Source of the DNA: Heterohyrax brucei | Lineage: Eukaryota; Chordata; Mammalia; Hyracoidea; Procaviidae | Reading direction: 5' to 3' | Assembly (NCBI GenBank): GCA_028571685.1 | Contig: CM053164.1 | Span: 36,072,501-36,136,500, forward strand | DNA: 64,000 nucleotides | Part shown: piece after piece, positions 39,581 to 52,889 of the stretch | Numbering within the stretch: position 1 is the stretch's first letter | Layout of the letters: each line of letters starts with the position of its first letter | Translations under genes and position numbers: made by a program | Notes under the pieces: model-generated | Database searches by the model: none | What the model was told of the DNA's origin: nothing | Seen by the model: only the letters and a program-made list of their open reading frames with translations

Positions 39581-40064
39581 TGTCATGGATTAAATTGTGT
39601 CCCCGCAAAATATGTATATCATTTTGGCTGGACTGTGATTCCCAGTGTTTTGTGATTATCCACCGTTTTGTCATTTGATGATATTCTCCTTATGCATTGT
39701 AAATCCTGTCATTATTATAAAGTAAGATGGATTAATGGAAGTTGTGCTGGTGATATACACAAGACTCTATAGGATCTTAAGATAATCTCTTTGAGATGTA
39801 AAAGAGAGACGCAAGCAGAAGTTGGAGAAGTCATACCACCTAGAAAGCAGTGCCGGGAGCACAGTGCACCCTTTGGACCTGTGGTAACTGTGCTGAGATG
39901 CTCCCAGACTGAGAGATGACTAATGCATCACGAGGACCTTCCCCTGAGCTGACAGAGAGGAGAGTGTCTCCCTGAAGCTGGCTCCCTGAACTTGGACTTG
40001 TAGACTACTGAACTGTCATCCACTCATGGTATTTCTGTTATAGCAGCACTAGGTGACTGATACA
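39581..40064 (+). mobile_element. Solo LTR of the ERVL/MaLR-like family
   Basis: TGTCATGGATTAAATTGTG ... GGTGACTGATACA, 484 bp, with the exact 5-bp duplication GCCCC at 39576-39580 and 40065-40069. Confidence 0.9.
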
Positions 40065-40438
40065 GCCCCCTTCCTTATGCAGCACGGGTTTTTACCATCA
40101 TGCACATATCACGCTGCATGTAATTGTTCCTTGTGTTTAATCTTGCTATCGACGGCACTTGGCTGGCTTTTGGCGTTGGCTATCCCCTTCTAGGCTATAA
40201 GCTCCTTGGAGGCAGCAATATTACTTAATTGACCCTGTTTCCAGAACAGAATAGGGGAGGCTGGTGCAGGATTTTTGAACAAAGAGGCAGGATTAAACTG
40301 AGTAGAGAATGCTGATCAGGTCCAGCACAGTAGGAACAAGGTGTGGAGAGAACTTACCTAGAGGTTTGTGGCAGGGAGAAAAGAACCCCCCAAAGGCTCA
40401 AGAGGAAGGCTGAAAGGCTACTTTGGGCCAGATCATAG

Positions 40439-41277
<839 letters not shown>

Positions 41278-41954
41278 TGAGGAGCTACAAAACCAGCTAG
41301 GGGAAGCATTGGGGGGGGTGGGGAGTAGAAGCCACACAAATGGGTGGGTCTCAGTGATGTGACACCAGCAGGTGACCGAAGCTACTGCCCCAGTTCCCAG
41401 CCCACAGCAGTGCAACTTGGGTCCCCCCTCAGCCACAGGCAGTGAACATTAGTGCCAGGACAGAGCATGAAGCCCCCATAGTCAGCCATGGCCCAGAAGC
41501 CCAACCCGTGGCTCGAGCTGACTCATCTCAGGGCCAGAAATGAAGTCTTTTCTAAAGCCATGCTTCAAGGCCAGACTGCCTCCCAGTGAGAGATACAGGT
41601 GGTGCTGTGAGGTCACCTCTCCTCCATGACAGATGCCCTGCACGGGACAGGTGACTTCCTGGGGAATTCTCTGATCACACACACGATCCTGATGGCCTTT
41701 TGAAGCTAGACCTAGTGAGTGGTACAGGGCACAGATGTCCTAGATTCTGAAGAGGCTAACTACATTAAAAAAAAAAAAATACACTCTTACCAAGCCCTGC
41801 AGAGAGAGAGAATGTTCAGGCCTAGTCTGATTCTCAGTCTGCCTTGGCTCCATGACCCAGAAAAAAAAATCACTGCCCTGGATGGTGGGATACCAGTCCC
41901 TGCTCTTCTTGCTTCGTCTCTTCCTGGACTCAGGGGAACAAGAAATAAAAAAGG

Positions 41955-42465
41955 GTCTAGGGACAGAACACAACAAAGAATCCCTGACATGGTGAGAGAA
42001 AAACGGGGTACAGAACTTAACCTCTATTTAGAAAGATCAGATTTGATGGTCTAACAGACTAGAGGGTCCCTGGAAGGCATGGCCCCCGGACTCTCTGTTA
42101 GCCAGGAACCAAAATCATTCCATAAGCCAATTCTTCAAACAAAGTTTGGCCTAGAGTATAAGACAGAAAGTTGTGCCATTGAAGAATGGGCTACTTGCCT
42201 TCAGTAGATACATGAGGCTAAGAGGGCAGCCCCTGTCCAGAGGTGAGGTGAGAGGGCAGCAGGGGACAGGAGCTGGTTGAATGAACACGGAAAATGCAGG
42301 GTAGAAAGGAGCAGTGTGCTGCCACAGTGTGGGAAGAACAGCTAGAGTTACATAGCAAGGCATGTATACATTTTTGTATGACAAATTGACTTGGAATGTA
42401 AATTTTCACTTAAAGCACAATGAAATATTATTTATTTATTTGTTTGTTTGTTTTTAAAAAAGGTC
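41955..42465 (+). mobile_element. L1 3'-UTR fragment
   Basis: ACAGAACTTAACCTCTATTT, GATCAGATTTGATGGTCTAA, AGGGTCCCTGGAAGGCATGG, then TGTAAATTTTCACTTAAAGC followed by T- and A-rich sequence. It is the same 3' UTR family as at 28855. Confidence 0.8.
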
Positions 42466-42599
42466 TAGGAAACCCATATCAGCATTTCCACTGCAGATCC
42501 TTTCTAAGACACATCACGCCTGTGAAACAGTGAATCGTGGAAACTTCAATATTTAGGAAGCATTAGCCAGCCAGCCAAATACCAAATAGTATTTGTATA

Positions 42600-42775
42600 A
42601 CTATACCTGGAAAGGATCCTGGTGGCATAGTGGCTAAGAGCACAGCTAATAACCAGAAAGTGGGCAGTTCAAGTCCACCAGGCACTCCTTAGAAACCCTG
42701 TGGGGAAGTGCTACTCTGTGCTATAGAGTCGTTATGGGACAGAACCAACTGGATGGCACGTAACAACAACAGATG
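42600..42775 (+). mobile_element. AfroSINE copy
   Basis: GATCCTGGTGGCATAGTGGC, GGGCAGTTCAAGTCCACC, ATAGAGTCGTTATGGGACAG and an end in GCACGTAACAACAACAG. Nearly complete. Confidence 0.93.
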
Positions 42776-43195
42776 CCTACAAAAAATATATCTACTTTGT
42801 AACTTGTCATGTGACCTTGAACTTTCTCTAGAGAAGTTCTCCTGTCTATAAAGCAGGCCGGGACCAAGTTAACTGCGAAGTGCCTATATACATGAAGACT
42901 TTGCAGTCCTGTGTCCTTTTTTTCATGTCACACACTCTGTATGTGGACAGCATGCAGAGCAGAGTCTGACTCCAGTGTCCACTGATCAAGACGGTGGAGG
43001 TATTGAGCACCCACCTAGAGGACGGCCATGCCTCCCCTGAGACCAAAAGTGGCCAGGGAAAGACTTAATGCTAGATGAGGGATTCGAGCCAGGTCTTGCA
43101 AGACAAGCAGGGAAAAGACATGCCACAAAAGGAGAAATATGAGAGGCCCAAATGGCATGGAGCTGTAAGAGGGAATGTTGGCATCCTTAGGGTCC

Positions 43196-43762
43196 ATGAG
43201 GACTGCTAATTAAGTTTGCAAACTCATCCTAGAAAAAGTGCTATATACCTCATTGCTGAATATCACTATGATCACCTATGAAGTCCTCCCCTTGGGAAGC
43301 TCTGCACCGATGCCAGCACCTAGTCCATCCTTCAAAGCAATTTTGGAATTCTTTATGGAATGGCCATCACAGCTGTCATCATATTACCCTTGATGTCCTG
43401 AATCTCATCAAAATGTTTTCCTTTCAATATTTTCTTTATCTCTGGGTAAACAAAGAAGTCATTGGGGGCCAGATCAAGTGAGAAGGTAGGATGTTCCAAT
43501 ACAGTTATTTGTTTACTGGCTAAAGACTTCCTCACAGACAACTGTACCATGAAGTTTATGAACTTGCCACCTTGCCACCATACACAATGGCCATGCCAGA
43601 AAAAGATCCAAACTTGCTTCGAAGGGTGGACTAGGTGCTGGCTGTGGTGCATAGCTTCCCAAGGGGAGTACTTCAAAGGTGACCCTAGTGATATTCAGCA
43701 ATGAGTTATGTAGCACTTAGAACAATTAAGTTTGCTGACTTGATTGTCAGAGCTCATATATG
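43196..43762 (-). mobile_element. Short fold-back mariner derivative
   Basis: The ends (ATGAGGACTGCTAATTAAGT and the complement of CTTGATTGTCAGAGCTCAT) resemble the ends of the 33146 mariner. On the - strand, 43390-43560 encodes the transposase C-terminal segment (LASKQITVLEHPTFSLDLAP, NDFFVYPEIKKILKG). The arms 43245-43345 and 43600-43725 are inverted copies of one another. The catalytic N-terminal two thirds are absent, so it is non-autonomous. Confidence 0.75.
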
Positions 43763-44560
43763 TACGTTTCTACCCTGCAACACATGAGGCCACTTTAAGA
43801 GGTCTAGACTGACATGTTCTGTTTGAGGTTCAGAATTTTAAAACTCGGTTGAATTTTAAAAACCTGTCTGTTGGATTTCAAGGATAGCCAGAAAGAAATG
43901 GCCATAACTGCAATGAGAGCACAGTCAGTGCTAGAAACACAGATCTGGACATCAGTGTGAAGGGGTGGCTGAAATTCATTAGGAGAGTACAGAAAGGAGC
44001 ACTGCTGAGCCCTTACGACTGAAAGAGCTGAGTGAGACAGCAGGACAAGGCAGTGAGTGACACACAGCAAGGTCCAGGGGCCACAATGGTAACCCTGCAG
44101 AGAGTTGCCTGGCCCGTGCAATCACCGGCAGCTAGCAGTACCAGATCACACAGCGGGAAGGTCTGACTCTGATCATGGCAGCACAGGCTGCATTCCCAGT
44201 CAAGTGGCTGACATTCAGCTGTCACTTATCTCATTGCCTTGCCGCCTGTCATTCCCCAAAGTATCTTGTGAATCGTGTCCCCAGCTTTATCTGAGCTATG
44301 GGAACGCTCTGGATGTACAGTGGGAGCCCAGCGGGCCTGCGGAGGCCGGGTATACCCAGCTGTCACCAGCAGCTGGCGCTGGAGGAGAGCGCACTGTCCT
44401 AATTGGCTCAGGAAGAAACACGTTTTTCTGAGCTCGGGTCAGAGGGCCACGCGGAGCAGCAGGATACAGTCCCACCTTTGCAAAACAGCATAGGCAGCCT
44501 GTGGCCGAGCGCAGCCGTGGGAATCAAGCTCCAGGTCTCAGTTGGAAGTGAAATGCCTAA

Positions 44561-44770
<210 letters not shown>

Positions 44771-45001
44771 CATCGGCTGAAAGCCCACGACAGGACTGTG
44801 GACGGGTCTGGTGAGGCAATGCTACTACACACGTGATAAGTTTTCAGCAATCCCAGGAAGAGGCCAACAAGACACAGTCAAGGAATCACAACGCTAAACA
44901 TTTTGAATATTCTCTGCGCTGAATGTAGAAAAACATCGTCACCTCGGGTGACACAAGCAGCGGGAGCCCCGGACATAGCCAGGCGGGGCCTGCCTGCTCC
45001 G

Positions 45002-45037
45002 CGGAGGCGCTTGCTCTGAACGGAGGCGCTTGCTCTG
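45002..45037 (+). repeat. 17-bp duplication in the 3' UTR
   Basis: CGGAGGCGCTTGCTCTG at 45002-45018 and 45021-45037, separated by AA. Confidence 0.93.
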
Positions 45038-45855
45038 CCCGGTGCAATAGAGTTTCACATATTTTTCAACTGGGAGAGAGAAGCTGTTTTTTTCCTTCCT
45101 GCAGAGCAAGCTTGATTCCTCAACAACCATAGATCAGTTATCCTACGACAATACAGGCATCAGGCTCTCTTGGAATAAGATCAAAGTGTCCTTACCACTT
45201 TGATTCCTACTTTCGTTTTTTAACCAATCCACACTTTATAGCAGTGGCTGAGAGAAAACCATGAACGAGACTGGGGCCGAGGCCTCGGGAGCTGCGGGTC
45301 TCTGCTGGAGCCTGGGAGAAGCTCTGCGGCCCCGGGCGGAGCCAGGGTGCGGCTAGAGCAGGCGGCAGGGGCGGCGGTCAGGACAGTGTCCTTCAGAGGT
45401 TTTTTGTTTTTTAACTGTTTTTGCTGGAGAAGGACAAGGGGATTGTGCTAAGCTTTCTCTTATCCAAGAAGAATTATTTAGATTTCCAAGGCATTTTCTT
45501 GATAAAACAAATGGCTATTTTTAAGTACAGAGAGAAAGAGGGGGCCACTAGAGGGTTAGTGATGTGGAAATTCCCAAAGTTAGGTAGTGCCAGCGTGGGG
45601 CGTTTGCTCTAACTTTTCTATGTGCAGAATAGAGGATCTCTCCTGGAGGGTGGGGCAAATGCCCCCGATTTATTTTTAGAAAAAGCAACTCCCAGACAGC
45701 CCCGTGAGAGCTGTTCCTCGTGGAGGCCTTGTCAACGGAAGAAGATTCCGTTCCAGAAGGCACCTGGTTCTGGCTCCTGACTCCAGTGCAGCTCCCTCCA
45801 TGAGGCCGCGCTGAGGACCCAGGCCAGGTGGGAAGGGAACGAGGGAGGGTGGGAG

Positions 45856-45861
45856 AATAAA
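45856..45861 (+). terminator. KLHL29: Possible proximal poly(A) signal of KLHL29
   Basis: AATAAA about 1.1 kb after the stop codon. Use would give a short 3' UTR that omits the CpG-dense block and AU-rich tract downstream. There is no sequence proof of use. Confidence 0.35.
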
Positions 45862-46388
45862 TGTCTATAAAGCACAGGAGACTATTTTTGATATCTATAG
45901 CTATATATTAAGGCGCCTGCCGCAAGAGCCGTCAGGATGGGGACAGCCTTCTTAGGTGAGCCATGACAGCCCAGGCCTGATGGGCATGAGCAGAATCATT
46001 CTTCTGGTCGCAGATTAACCCAAGAAGGGGGAAGCCAGATGGGAGGGGACACCATGGCTCCAAAGAGGAAAGCCTTTCTGCTGGTCCTCAGCCCCTCAGA
46101 CCTCACATGGTGATCAGTTTCCATTCCAGGCCAGGAAGAACGCCGCCGCTACACTGTCAAGTTGAAGTGGGTACCAAATACGCATTGACCGTTTTTATAT
46201 CTAGGAAGTCGACTTGCCGTTATCGTTTCATGATGGGATCATTTACAAGGAGAAAAGAACGGGACAAATCTTTCATCTTTCAGTCCTTGATGACACATAA
46301 TCCCAGGTTTAACGTCGAGCAGCAACTTCTAGCACCACGAAGTGTGGCTCCCACTTGGACGAGATATACCGAGCTTCGTTATGCAGTT

Positions 46389-46412
46389 TTTAATATTATT
46401 TATTATTTTAAA
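46389..46412 (+). promoter_or_regulatory. AU-rich element in the KLHL29 3' UTR
   Basis: Overlapping TTATTTATTATTTT motifs resemble destabilising AU-rich elements of mRNA 3' UTRs. It would be present only in transcripts using the distal poly(A) signal. Function is inferred from the motif alone. Confidence 0.35.
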
Positions 46413-46737
46413 AAAAAGTAATAAGCACAAAACTACATACATTGTATGTCATTTAAAGTATTTATGTCAAACAGGGTGCAAGTGTGAACCCAAGGACCGG
46501 AGCACAAATTTCTAACTGCCTGGGGCAGGGCTAATGATAGCAGTGGGTGTGCGTCTGCCTCCAAAGGAGGTATTAGTGGTCAGCAGGGCTCAACACAGAT
46601 GACATTGAAGTTCCGTTTCTCTCCTCATCTATCACACTGGAGCAAAACTGGCTATTTCTGTGAATGATATACAACAGGGTTCTCTGTAATGGTATTGTAC
46701 ATAGTATATGTTTATTGTTAAGTTCTTGTTATATTAT

Positions 46738-46743
46738 AATAAA
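46738..46743 (+). terminator. KLHL29: Main poly(A) signal of KLHL29
   Basis: A canonical AATAAA lies in an AT-rich stretch, with a GT-containing segment beginning about 25-50 bases downstream. It is the last strong signal before the sequence becomes repeat-bearing intergenic DNA, so it is the likely distal cleavage site (about 46755-46770). Confidence 0.7.
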
Positions 46744-47392
46744 TATATTTATAGATCTAGACTTGGGAGCCAATGTCATGCATTGCTGTGCCGTTATCCT
46801 TGCCACAGTGATGAGAAACCCCTGTGAAGGCCTGTTCTTCCTCTCATAGCACAGCTATCTAGGCTCCCTGATAGAGTCTTAATGCAGATTTTAGTGATGA
46901 GAAAGGAGAGCACTCCCTGACAAGTGAATGTGCAGATTTTAAAAGGAAGCCAAGGGTAAAGGACAATTAAAGGTCAAAGTTGGAAGAAACTTGCAAACAC
47001 GTTGCAGTTGACTCCCAGGATCTTCCTCTGGTGGTAAGTACTCTGATTATTGCACTATGCAGCTGAAAGCATCAAAGTTAGCTTCCCAGTAGTCTCGCTC
47101 CTAAACCCAGAACTCACTCTTTTAGCCTATGACACAGCCCGAGGGTAACTCCAAGTCATCAGCCTGTGAAGAGACACAGCACACTTGTGCCAGGAAGAAA
47201 AACAAGCTGTGGTTTCTATCCTACAGTCCAGTTGGGGTGGCCTCCACTGCCTTTTTGGGACATGCCCGAGGCCACTTGCTAACCCATAGACCCACTTTGC
47301 ATCCATGCCTGCTTCCCAGAGTGAAAATGCAGAATGCCAAGTAGGATTGCTTACCTTCGGCAGGCAAAGATGTTTCGATTTAACTGATCACT

Positions 47393-47525
47393 AGGAATCC
47401 AAGTGGCACAGTGACTAAACATCTGGCTGCTGACCAAAATGTTGGCAGTAAGAATTCACTGGCTGCTCCTTGGAAAACCAATGAGGCACTCCCACTCTGT
47501 CCAATCAACTCAACAGTGATGGCTT
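47393..47525 (+). mobile_element. AfroSINE copy
   Basis: TCCAAGTGGCACAGTGACTA, GCTGCTGACCAAAATGTTGG, TGGCTGCTCCTTGGAAAACC; the tail is shortened. Confidence 0.88.
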
Positions 47526-48368
47526 GGGTTTTTTGTGTGTTCCAGTACCGCCTTTGCCATTCACCTGTAGGGCCTCACACCCTTAATCCCCCGGTATCAC
47601 TGAGTCTTAGCATCTCCTTGCAAGAACAAAACCAGAAGGTGGTGGATCAGGGTAGATGGGAGCGGCAGTTCTTCAGAGAACTTGGCTGAGTCTTTGTGAT
47701 GAAAGGACCACACACTTAGCAAATAAGCATTTGCAGTGACATCTTCAGAAATACCAGCCCTGGAAGAAAAGGGTAAGTATCTGCAGGTTCCAATCATAGG
47801 AACTGAAATTATGATCTGAGATTTAAAAACAAACAAACAAAAAAAAAAAAACAGTAGTTCTGTTAGCTCCGTCCTTGTCTGTCTATTACTCTAAGTCAAG
47901 GAAGACATATTCTTTGGGTCTAGGAGATGTCTGTGTATTTGAGACTTAACTCTGGGGTGGTTTTACAATAAAGAATATATGTGTCTGCTACATTGGGAGC
48001 CCATATAACCGTAGAAAGTATCTCTTATTGGACTCTAGGTGCTACTATCACACCTGGCGTAGGTGGTAAGAGAGGTCACCCAGCCACAAATGGGACACAG
48101 ATCATGTGTGTGCATATGAGTATCCTCTATGATCATTGCTACTCAAGTTAGAAAAACAAAAGTCAAGTTAGCTGAAGCGTCTACTTCCAAACTCTACAGA
48201 AAAGAAGGCTTGGATTGAAATAAGAATTAAAAAATACCCAGCTGAAGATTAAAAAGCAAAGCTCCATTTTCCTAATGGCTCTTCTTCAGTATTCAAAAAG
48301 AACTAGGACAAAACACAGGAAAATAAAGGCTAAACAGGTAAGTGATGCTAGACAAACTGGTTATGGTC

Positions 48369-48891
48369 TGTCTTAGTTATCTAAGGCTGCTGTAACAGAA
48401 ATGCCACAGATGAATAGCTTCAACAAACAGAAATTTATTCTCTCACAGTCAAGTAGGCTATAAGTCCAAATTCAGGGTGTCGGCTCCAGGAGAATCCTCT
48501 CTGTCTTGTTGGCTCTGGAGGATGGTCGTTTCATCAATCTCCCACTGGACCAGGAACCTCTCAGCACAGGGATCCCTTGGTCCAAAGGACATGCTATGCT
48601 GTTCACACAACTTTCTTAGTAGTATGAGATCCCTTTCTCTCTCTGCTTGCTTCTGTCTTTTATATATCAAAAGACATTGACTTAAATCACAAGCCGATCC
48701 TGTAGACTGAAATCCTGTTTCATTAACATACCTGCCTCTAATTCTGCCTTATTAACATCATAGAGGTAGGAGTTACAACACATAAGGTAATCACATAGGA
48801 TGACAAAACAGTGGACAATCACACAGCACTGGGAATCATGGCCCAGCCAAGTTGACACACATTTTTGGAGGACACAGGGTAATCCATAACA
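48369..48891 (-). mobile_element. Solo LTR of the ERVL/MaLR-like family
   Basis: TGTCTTAGTTATCTAAGGC ... AATCCATAACA, 523 bp. Flanks TGGTC and GGGCC agree at three of five positions. Confidence 0.85.
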
Positions 48892-49439
48892 GGGCCTTGA
48901 TACCACATAAAATGCAATACTTAACTAATGGCCTGAAACTCTCAAAGAGGCACTGAAAGATTTCAGAAGGACCATAGAAGTCAGGAAGCAAAGGAGTAGA
49001 TATGCCCATCCTTAAAAAGTATCAGCATGAATATGGCACAGCTTAATTCTGACAGCAAGGGAGGACATAGGACTGATCAAACCATTAGCATGAAAACATG
49101 TATTAGCTGATGATATGACATAACCACCCTCATCGCTTGGGGCGGCGTCTGTACTTCTAAAGTAGGAAGAGGGACCAGGCTACATCAAACTTAGAGCAGA
49201 CCATGCACCAGGCATTGAGACAGGTGCTGGAGAACACAGCAATAATGCAGGAGACATGGTCCCTCCACTCAAGGAGCTTAGACTGCAGCTTACACGGAAT
49301 CGAATGAATAAACACATCACAATCAGGGACCGATCAGCCCCTTCCTGCCACCATCTTTATGGTTTCACATTATGAGCATTTCCATCAGGTTATTTTGTTT
49401 TCACTTTGTTTCTCAAAATAAACTTGTAAACCATCTCTG

Positions 49440-49520
49440 TTTTTCAAATGGGGCAACTGAGTCTCAGAGAAGTTATATTACTTGGTGAAAGTTGCATAGC
49501 CTAAATGTTCTCCAAAGTTT
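49440..49520 (+). repeat. MIR-like relic
   Basis: GGGGCAACTGAGTCTCAGAG and TTACTTGGTGAAAGTTGCAT match the MIR core order. Confidence 0.55.
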
Positions 49521-50284
49521 GCTTTGCCATTATACCACAATTTTTGATCCATTAACCTGAGCGAATGAGCCAGAAATTAGTTCATCTAGGTTCTAAATTA
49601 TACCAAATTGGGAGTGGGGCAGAGGTCATGGCAATATACCCTGGAGACAAGAATTCAATTACAACTGCCCTCACTTAATTACCAAACTGGATTAAATTCA
49701 ACAGCTCAAGTTTAAGGGTACATGAATCATACAATGTATGTTTGTTGTGTGTGAATGTGTATGTGTATAATTTTTTTAACATGTAGCCAAAATAAAAAGA
49801 AAGCAGGAAAAGTATTTGTAGCCCATATGACAAAGGTAAGTATCTTTATTAACTGAGCCCATGTAATTCAGTGAGGCAATATTAAGCAAATTTCCAACAG
49901 TTAAATATAAAAAGGTCATAAAGAGGAAACACGAGTGGTAAATTAGTTTTAATAAAAAAAAAGCTCAACCTTGACAGTTATTAAATCATGAAAATTTTAA
50001 AAAATAAACTAATGATGAACTAACATCTTTTACATACTAAATTAGCTCCCAAGATCTAAAAAAAAAGGTAGGGCTGGGGGTGGGGAAGTCCAAGTGCTAA
50101 CAAGGACCAGCGAAACTCTCCCAGATGCCCAGGGCTTTGTCGGTGGATAGGACCCCTTGAGAAAGTGTGGGAGGTACCATGTATCAAGACCCTAAATGGC
50201 ATTCATACCTGACTCAGTAAATCCACTTGGGCAACCGCAAGGAAATAACACAAACTACAGAAACAGTCATGTAATAATAGCTGC

Positions 50285-50390
50285 CATGTATTGACCACTA
50301 ACTGTACGCTAGATACAATGCTAGGTATTTAAAACATTGAATTCTCACAGTCCTATGAGGCAGGTATCATGTGAGGACATGCAGCAATAT
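50285..50390 (+). repeat. MIR-like relic
   Basis: GTATTGACCACTAACTGTAC, ACAATGCTAGGTATTT and TCACAGTCCTATGAGGCAGG. Confidence 0.65.
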
Positions 50391-50677
50391 AGAACACTCA
50401 TTGCATAATACAACAGAAAAGAAAAAGAATTATATACATGATTTTTATTGTGATTTTATGTTTATAAAAATACCAGATGTGCAGTCATAAAAGTGCTATT
50501 GATTGTACTGATAGAATTACAAGTGATTTTTCTTCTCTCCAAAATGTCTGTAAAGTGATGTTATCCTTGTAGTAAAAGCACAGATGTATTTTCAAAAGAC
50601 ATTAAGGAATGAGGTACAGACAGGAGTCAGTCTCAGTAATTTTGCTTATTTAGAAGATCATTTCCTGTTTTAGGTGC

Positions 50678-51261
50678 TGTCTTGGTCATCAAGTGCTGTT
50701 ATAAGAGAAACACAACAGGTGGATGGCTTTAACAGAGAAATTATTCTCTCATAGTCTGGGAGACTAGAAGTTCAAATTCAGAGCGTCAGGTCCAGGGGAA
50801 GGCTTTCTGTCTCTTTTGGCTCTAGAGGAAGGTCTTTGTGATGCATCAGCCTTCCTTCCTTTGATCTGGAGTATTTCAGGGCAGGAACCTCAGGTCCAAA
50901 GGACAAACTCCACTCTAGCTGCTGCTTTGTTAGTGGTATGAAGTCCCCCCATTTTCTGCTGCCTTCACTTTCCTTTTCTCTCTTGAGAGCTAAAAGGTGG
51001 TACAGGTCACACTCCAGGGAAACTCCCTTTACACTGAATCAGGGATGTAACCTCAGCAAGATTGTTACAGTCTCACCCCAATCCTCTTTAACATAATCCA
51101 ATCTTGCCCCATTAACCACAGACAGAGATTAGGATTAACAATTTATATATGAAAATTACAGTCATAAAATAGAGGACAACCACACGATACTGTCAATCAT
51201 GGCCCAACTAAATTGCTACACACCATTTGGGAGGAGTGGTGGCATAATTCAATCCATGACA
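50678..51261 (-). mobile_element. Solo LTR of the ERVL/MaLR-like family, long variant
   Basis: TGTCTTGGTCATCAAGTG ... TTCAATCCATGACA, 584 bp, the longest of the six copies. Target duplication is not clear. Confidence 0.85.
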
Positions 51262-51699
51262 GTGGAGAAATTAGACAGAATTCACAATAAAGTGACACAG
51301 AGAATTACAAAGGAAAAAATAGTTTGCCAGTAAAATCAAGATATCTTTAGCCTTGAAGGCTAAACTTAAGTTGATTATGCCTTTCAGAGCATCAAAAAAA
51401 AGAAGAACGTCAACTATTTGATCATGCTCCTGGAAGGTCAAACAAGATGAAAACAAGTATAATAAGGAGGAGAAAGTCTAGCTGAACATAAAGATATGTG
51501 TATCACTGCTGAAACTCTGGAACAAGTTGCCAAGATCCTTGGATTCTTCTCTAATTAAGCCTTAATGATATATTTGCATAAGATATCTGCACTTAATTGT
51601 ATCCTTTAACTACACTACAAGGCACTTGGTACCATCTTCATTCTTTAAGAAGAGGAAACAAATTCAGAAACATGAAGTGACTCGTCCAATAATAGTTAA

Positions 51700-51835
51700 G
51701 CCATTCCCCAAGATTCTACATACATTATCACATTCAGTCCTTGTAATCATCCCACAAAGAATGGTTATCCCAATAGTACAGGTGATACAAGCAGGTTCTG
51801 AGATGTTCATCAGTTACTCTGAGGCATGATCAGTA
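51700..51835 (+). repeat. MIR-like relic
   Basis: ACATTATCACATTCAGTCCT and TGTAATCATCCCACAAAG in MIR order. Confidence 0.45.
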
Positions 51836-52802
51836 TTCCAATCCAACTCCATGAGACTCCAGAGAGCCTGTCCTACATCACACGGCTTCTCCAAGACTGC
51901 CTACAATTGTTTCACTCTTTTGACTCCCAGACTAAGACTCTTTACTTCCCCCAGGCCACCTCAGAAATCTGCAATAAGAAAGCCAAAGCTCTGTGAGTAC
52001 TGTAGACACTGAATGCTGCATTAGACACAGTCCTCTTCCAAAGCAATTTTAAATTTGCCTGATGAGAGTTTCCATAACATTGGCTTTATATAGTCAAAGA
52101 CTTTGACTCTAAACAGAAAATTTGAGTCTCAGGTAAGGGAAGAGTCCACAGAAGGTAATAGTCCATGCACTTACTGTTTCATATGAAACGTCTCCTGTGA
52201 GCCTTTTCTCTGCAATGAACTCTTAAGGAGTTTCTCACGTTTTCCAGGGCAGAAGAGAAAAGGAAGGACTGGCATTAGCACTGACTACGTTGTTTCTAGT
52301 CCCAAAGGGTGTATCACAAGCTTGACACTCACAGAGGTAAAATATCAAAGTATTTTCCCACCTGGACAAGGAGCTAACTAAAACAGGGACCCAAATCCAT
52401 GAAATCTGCCTTTTCCACATGATAGTAAAAGATTAAGATTTGTTATTAAAGGTAGAGACAGAGAAGAAATTATGAATTTCTTACCAATAACAATAAAATA
52501 ATCAAAAAATGTGTTCAGTTTTCCAAACTATAATTCACGTGCTCTGTTGCTCACTGTGACATATCTGGTAAGTCACTGGGCATCTTGCCTCACAGAAGAT
52601 GAAGGCAGCCTTTGAAAGGATCATCCCAGGTGGAGAAGACTACATTCTCTGCAATGAAGGCTCTGCCCTCTACTGCCCACACCATGCTGGGCACCAAGGA
52701 GAACCACGGAAGGAGTGGGAACATGACAGTTATAATAACGTGGCCCCAGCTTTACTAACTTCTTTGATCTACCAATTTCTCCCTTCCTCTTCTTTCTCAC
52801 AT

Positions 52803-52825
52803 GCACACACACACACACACACACT
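52803..52825 (+). repeat. (CA)n microsatellite
   Basis: ACACACACACACACACACAC in otherwise unique sequence. Confidence 0.93.
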
Positions 52826-52889
52826 CCATGGGCTGACCATGAACTGAGTCCTGTACACTTCAAAGTACCAAGTTTATCCTAATACTGAT

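Larger units (their letters stand above)
44771..46765 (+). other. KLHL29: KLHL29 3' UTR
   Basis: About 2 kb from the stop codon to the poly(A) signal at 46738. No transposon of the kinds crowding the introns was recognised in it, as expected of retained UTR sequence. It holds a 17-bp tandem duplication (45002-45037), an internal AATAAA at 45856, an unusually CpG-dense block (about 46136-46385) and an AU-rich stretch (46389-46412). The end is inferred from the signal, not from transcript data. Open frames within it (for example 46107-46421) match no family I know. Confidence 0.75.

Noticed and set aside
46107-46421. 104-codon open frame in the 3' UTR as a small gene
   Set aside because: No recognisable domain, no promoter, and it lies between the KLHL29 stop and its poly(A) signal.
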